From: Paenibacillus gorillae
GTDB lineage: Bacteria; Bacillota; Bacilli; Paenibacillales; Paenibacillaceae
NCBI RefSeq assembly: GCF_000513275.1
Contig: NZ_CBVJ010000111.1
Coordinates: forward strand, 1-59,370
Length of the DNA stretch: 59,370 nucleotides
Reading direction: 5' to 3'
Position numbers and translations under genes: made by a program. Shown in pieces: positions 56,656 through 59,370 of this stretch (position 1 is the first letter of the stretch; each line of letters starts with the position of its first letter). The notes beneath the pieces were generated by a model. The model saw only the letters and a program-made list of their open reading frames with translations. It made no database searches and was not told the DNA's origin.

Positions 56656-57327
56656 ATGAACTTCGACTTCGCCTACTTTATAAGAAGCCTTCCACAATTG
56701 TTGAGCTATCTGCCCCTTACGTTTATGCTAGCGGCGCTGTCTATGGTGTTCTCCGTTATGCTGGGCATTCTACTGGAATCGATGATCCGCTCGCGGATCA
56801 AAGCAGTGAGCACTGCGGGCAATGCTTATATTTTATTTTTCCGCTCCACCCCGCTGCTCGTTCAGCTCTTCCTGCTCTATTACGGGCTGCCGCAAATCTT
56901 TCCCGCACTAAGCGCTATGAATGCCTTCCAGGCTACAGTTATCGGGATCAGCTTGAATAACGGTGCCTATCTGGCGGAGATTTTCCGGGGAGCAATCGAC
57001 TCGGTCGACCGTGGTCAAGCAGAGGCTGCGCAATCCATCGGCATGACGCGGATACAGACGTTCCGGCGCATCGTTTTCCCGCAGGCTTACCGGGTTGCCT
57101 TGCCTTCGCTTGGCAATACATTTCTCGTCATCATCAAGGAAACCTCGCTCGGCTTCACACTGGGCTTGACCGAAATGATGGGCCAGGCGAAGCTGATGGC
57201 CGCCGATACCTTGAAGGTGATGGAAGCCTTTCTCTCCGTCAGCCTGCTCTACCTCGTAGTCGCCCTCCTCTTCGGCAAATTGCAGGGATTGCTGGAGAAG
57301 AAGGTGGGTAAGCCTTATATACAGTAG
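56656..57327 (+). CDS. tcyB: L-cystine-type ABC transporter permease, second copy
   Basis: 223 residues, five spans, parallel to the permease at 50352-51026: FFRSTPLLVQLFLLYYGLPQIF and EAAQSIGMTRIQTFRRIVFPQAYRVALPSLGNTFLVIIKETSLGFTLGL. Together with the upstream binding protein it forms a second TcyAB pair. The expected third gene, the ATPase TcyC, is missing here too: a terminator follows immediately, then the AT-rich segment. The ribosome site is GCGGAG 7 nt before the ATG. Confidence 0.87.
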   Translation: MNFDFAYFIRSLPQLLSYLPLTFMLAALSMVFSVMLGILLESMIRSRIKAVSTAGNAYILFFRSTPLLVQLFLLYYGLPQIFPALSAMNAFQATVIGISLNNGAYLAEIFRGAIDSVDRGQAEAAQSIGMTRIQTFRRIVFPQAYRVALPSLGNTFLVIIKETSLGFTLGLTEMMGQAKLMAADTLKVMEAFLSVSLLYLVVALLFGKLQGLLEKKVGKPYIQ

Positions 57328-57361
57328 GAATATAAAGTCCTTAAATAATAATCCGCAACGC

Positions 57362-57397
57362 AAAAGGATGTCCGTGTGAAACCGACATCCTTTTCTT
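57362..57397 (+). terminator. Terminator of the OYE/tcyAB operon
   Basis: AAAAGGATGTC (57362-57372) pairs with GACATCCTTTT (57384-57394), followed by CTTAT. It also marks the border between the sulfur island and the AT-rich right end. Confidence 0.85.
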
Positions 57398-57660
57398 ATA
57401 GCCAATTATACTGCTGATTTTTGAGAAGATCTAAATAATTTGCTTCAGACGAAAAAACACAATTATTTCCTCGCTTTATATAACATACTAGGTTCTTTAA
57501 TCTATCAGAACTTTGGACTCCAGATACTTCAGCTATTTTCCCCAAAATCCAATTATCATGAATTTTACGACCTCTCAAATTCTACTAAATAAATATATTC
57601 AATTTCTTATATGTCACTAATGTATCTCCTTTATCTAATGTAGTTTCCACAAAGATATTA
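57396..57660 (-). pseudogene. Remnant coding sequence in the AT-rich segment
   Basis: An open frame of 60 codons (57396-57578, no good ATG) reads GRKIHDNWILGKIAEVSGVQ and ends in ANYLDLLKNQQYNWL; another frame just upstream reads NIFVETTLDKGDTLVTYKKLNIFI before a stop. The look is protein-like but broken; the family is not recognised. It may be a separate small gene that has decayed. Confidence 0.3.
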
Positions 57661-58610
57661 TTATTTCTTTTGCTTTGAAATCGACAGTTCGCCCCATCTT
57701 ATTGGCGAAAAAGTAATATTCTCAACATATTTAATAAGAATATTAGATAAAACTATTTTTTATTCTGATCATCCAAATAGTTGATTTGTTCCAGAAATTC
57801 ATACCGGAATTTATCCTTTTAAAGTAGCTCATTAACATGATCGTTTTCCTTGCTGCGGAAATAAATTAATAAAAAGTGGAGCCAAGTATGCATCCATTTC
57901 CGTCAATTTATTAATTACTTTGCCACTAGTATCTGTTACAATATTTATTAATGAAGATGCAGCCAAATGATATTCTTCATTTAACACAATAGCTTGAGTA
58001 TTTAAATATGATATTTTTTATAGAAATATTGCTTCTAAAATGCTTTATTATAGCTTTCATATTTTTCTAATGCAGTTGCAAATCCTTGACCTTGAATACT
58101 CATAATTTCATACATAGTATCAATTTGTTCTTTGGTTGGTTTCTTATTTTCGAAGATTCTATTAATCTTTTCATATTGGCCATCATTAATGAAGTTCAGA
58201 ATATTTTGTGTTATTTTTAGACATGTTTGCTTAGCATGGAACTCTTTAGCAAGGGCTCTGTAGGCAAAAATTATTTCTTGTTCTTTATTGCCGATTTGAT
58301 AATCAAAATTCTCAATTGGAGAAAAAAGCTTTGCGTCATGGTATCCACAGAACCCAGTAAATGTTGTTGCTTTCTTTCTTCCTTCTTTTTTCATCTCGGA
58401 AACTAAACTATCCTCAAACTCAACATTGAATTGCAGTACTAATCCATCTTGAGAAATTCTATTTAATATTCTATTGTTTTGAATTGAATGTGCCTTAACT
58501 ATCTCAGAACTACAATTACTGTCACTATGAAAACATCCCTTCCATAGTGATTGATTTCTTATTTTATTATAACTCTCTTTTCTAATGCGGGATTCATTTT
58601 GCTCCCCCAT
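57661..58610 (-). pseudogene. HNH/zinc-ribbon-like gene, decayed by several frameshifts
   Basis: The 5' part (58035-58610, 191 residues) is open. It has CFHSDSNCSSEIVKAHSIQN then NRILNRISQDG and FTGFCGYHDAKLFSPIE: paired Cys and His residues in the style of a treble-clef HNH or zinc-binding domain of uncharacterised proteins. After the stop at 58035 homologous-looking text continues in other frames: LNEEYHLAASSLINIVTDTS and APLFINLFPQQGK (near 57850-58000), then KDKFRYEFLEQINYLDDQN, then NILIKYVENITFSPIRWGEL (57661-57750). One gene of about 310 codons has thus been split by at least three shifts. AT-rich, unlike its neighbours; probably acquired and decaying. Confidence 0.6.
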
Positions 58611-58777
58611 AACTACTCCCCTTTCTTTTCCCCATAGCTTTTTTTGTCGATTTTACAGTTACATGGCGTTCTATTCTGTACTTTTTGTATAGATGATCTC
58701 TCAGCTTTTCCAGAAATATATGAATGTAAACTAAAGAAGGACAAACCTAATGGCGTTCTCCTTACATATATTCTCCA

Positions 58778-59370
58778 CTATTTATTTAATAAATTTTGTA
58801 ACTTAATTTTATCAACATAGTATTTCTCAGCTAATTCTTCTGTGAATTTATTAATTTCATTACCTATATTCATCATATTGTGAACTTCAAAGTTTCTTGT
58901 TAGAATAATATTGCCTAGTTCAATAGTCTTCTCTTCTATAAATTCTTTAGTAATCTCTATCTGAGGTGGGGATTTGAGAAATTGAACCATTTTTTCACTT
59001 GTAATTTTTCCATTATAAATTTCAAATTTATTAGTATCAAACTTAGTGAACATATTCTTATTCACTATTTTTAAAGATGGCTTGGTTCTATTAATAAAAG
59101 TACTAAATGATGACTCGTCTACAATATATACACCATTAATAAAAAGAGGCGTGCCAATCATAGAAGTTGTTAAAATTACTCTGAATGTATCTTTAATAAC
59201 CTCATTTTCACTAATTTTTAATTGAGTTCTAACATAATCCATGTTCTTTATGAAATAATCTGCTATCCTGTTAATTTGTGCAGTTTCCTCGTATAACTTA
59301 TATAAATGATTTGCATGTTGTCTTGTAGTATAAGGTTGAACGTGTGCTTTACATTCGACGAAAAAATAAT
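58778..59370 (-). CDS. 3' part of a gene with a possible PD-(D/E)XK nuclease motif, running off the right edge
   Basis: The frame is open from the right border to the stop at 58778 (197 residues visible). An ATG at 59242 is internal, because the frame upstream is well conserved in style: YFFVECKAHVQPYTTRQHAN. The E-C-K preceded by hydrophobic residues looks like the last part of a PD-(D/E)XK nuclease core, as in NERD or restriction-type proteins. The rest is helical and Asn/Lys/Ile-rich. The true start and any preceding domain are outside the window. It may belong to a defence or mobile segment; the nuclease reading is tentative. Confidence 0.45.
   Translation of the reverse strand, partial: YFFVECKAHVQPYTTRQHANHLYKLYEETAQINRIADYFIKNMDYVRTQLKISENEVIKDTFRVILTTSMIGTPLFINGVYIVDESSFSTFINRTKPSLKIVNKNMFTKFDTNKFEIYNGKITSEKMVQFLKSPPQIEITKEFIEEKTIELGNIILTRNFEVHNMMNIGNEINKFTEELAEKYYVDKIKLQNLLNK

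Noticed and set aside
1..59370. tRNA, rRNA, CRISPR arrays, full insertion sequences
   Set aside because: No cloverleaf, rRNA stretch, spaced direct repeats or transposase gene was recognised by eye.

Overview
The window looks like chromosomal DNA of a spore-forming, Gram-positive bacterium of the Paenibacillus type. The evidence is strong GGAGG-type ribosome binding sites, an SspH spore protein, YesM/YesN two-component genes, many lipobox-bearing substrate-binding proteins, B. subtilis-like regulators, and roughly half G+C over most of its length. The last 2 kb is much richer in A+T and looks like a different, accessory segment. No rRNA, tRNA or CRISPR array was seen.

Left part (1-15 kb): a leftward operon couples an OpuC/YehZ-type quaternary-amine ABC importer to an NtaA/SnaA-type flavin monooxygenase, with a divergent Lrp regulator. 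Next come a MerR/hydrolase group and an iron-responsive block: an AraC regulator whose frame runs through a perfect Fur box into a siderophore-binding lipoprotein, which is frameshifted, followed by a frameshifted SDR gene. An ECF sigma/anti-sigma/lipoprotein operon and a divergent MerR/nitroreductase pair with a clear MerR operator complete this part.

Middle part (15-36 kb): a putative contractile-injection-type effector with a small partner gene; a damaged blaI/M56 locus (frameshift plus internal deletion); a lipoprotein-type barnase with its barstar; an ABC-F ATPase; a CBM6-GH71/99-like secreted glycosidase; sspH; two secreted copper-amine-oxidase-like 'stalk' proteins; and an FbpABC-like importer in an operon with a YesM/YesN two-component system.

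Right part (36-57 kb): a dense island that looks devoted to sulfur acquisition. It holds an SsuABC-type sulfonate importer; a five-gene operon (bicupin, cyclic amidohydrolase, acyl-CoA-dehydrogenase-like flavoprotein, PrpF-like isomerase, asparagine synthetase-like amidotransferase); an acireductone-dioxygenase-like cupin; an FMN reductase/NCS2 permease/two-DsbA operon; OsmC; two cystine-importer gene pairs without their ATPase; a LysR regulator; a luciferase-like monooxygenase and an old-yellow-enzyme homologue. Five promoters in this island carry the same 11-bp element TTGRTATTGGA, always in the direction of transcription and in four cases 73-90 bp before the start codon. This joins the transcription units into a candidate regulon and is the most interesting signal in the window. 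A 149-bp MITE with a TA duplication sits inside the first cystine operon and supplies a stop codon.

Right edge (57.4-59.37 kb): an AT-rich segment with a decayed HNH-like gene and the 3' part of a gene with a possible PD-(D/E)XK nuclease motif that runs out of the window.
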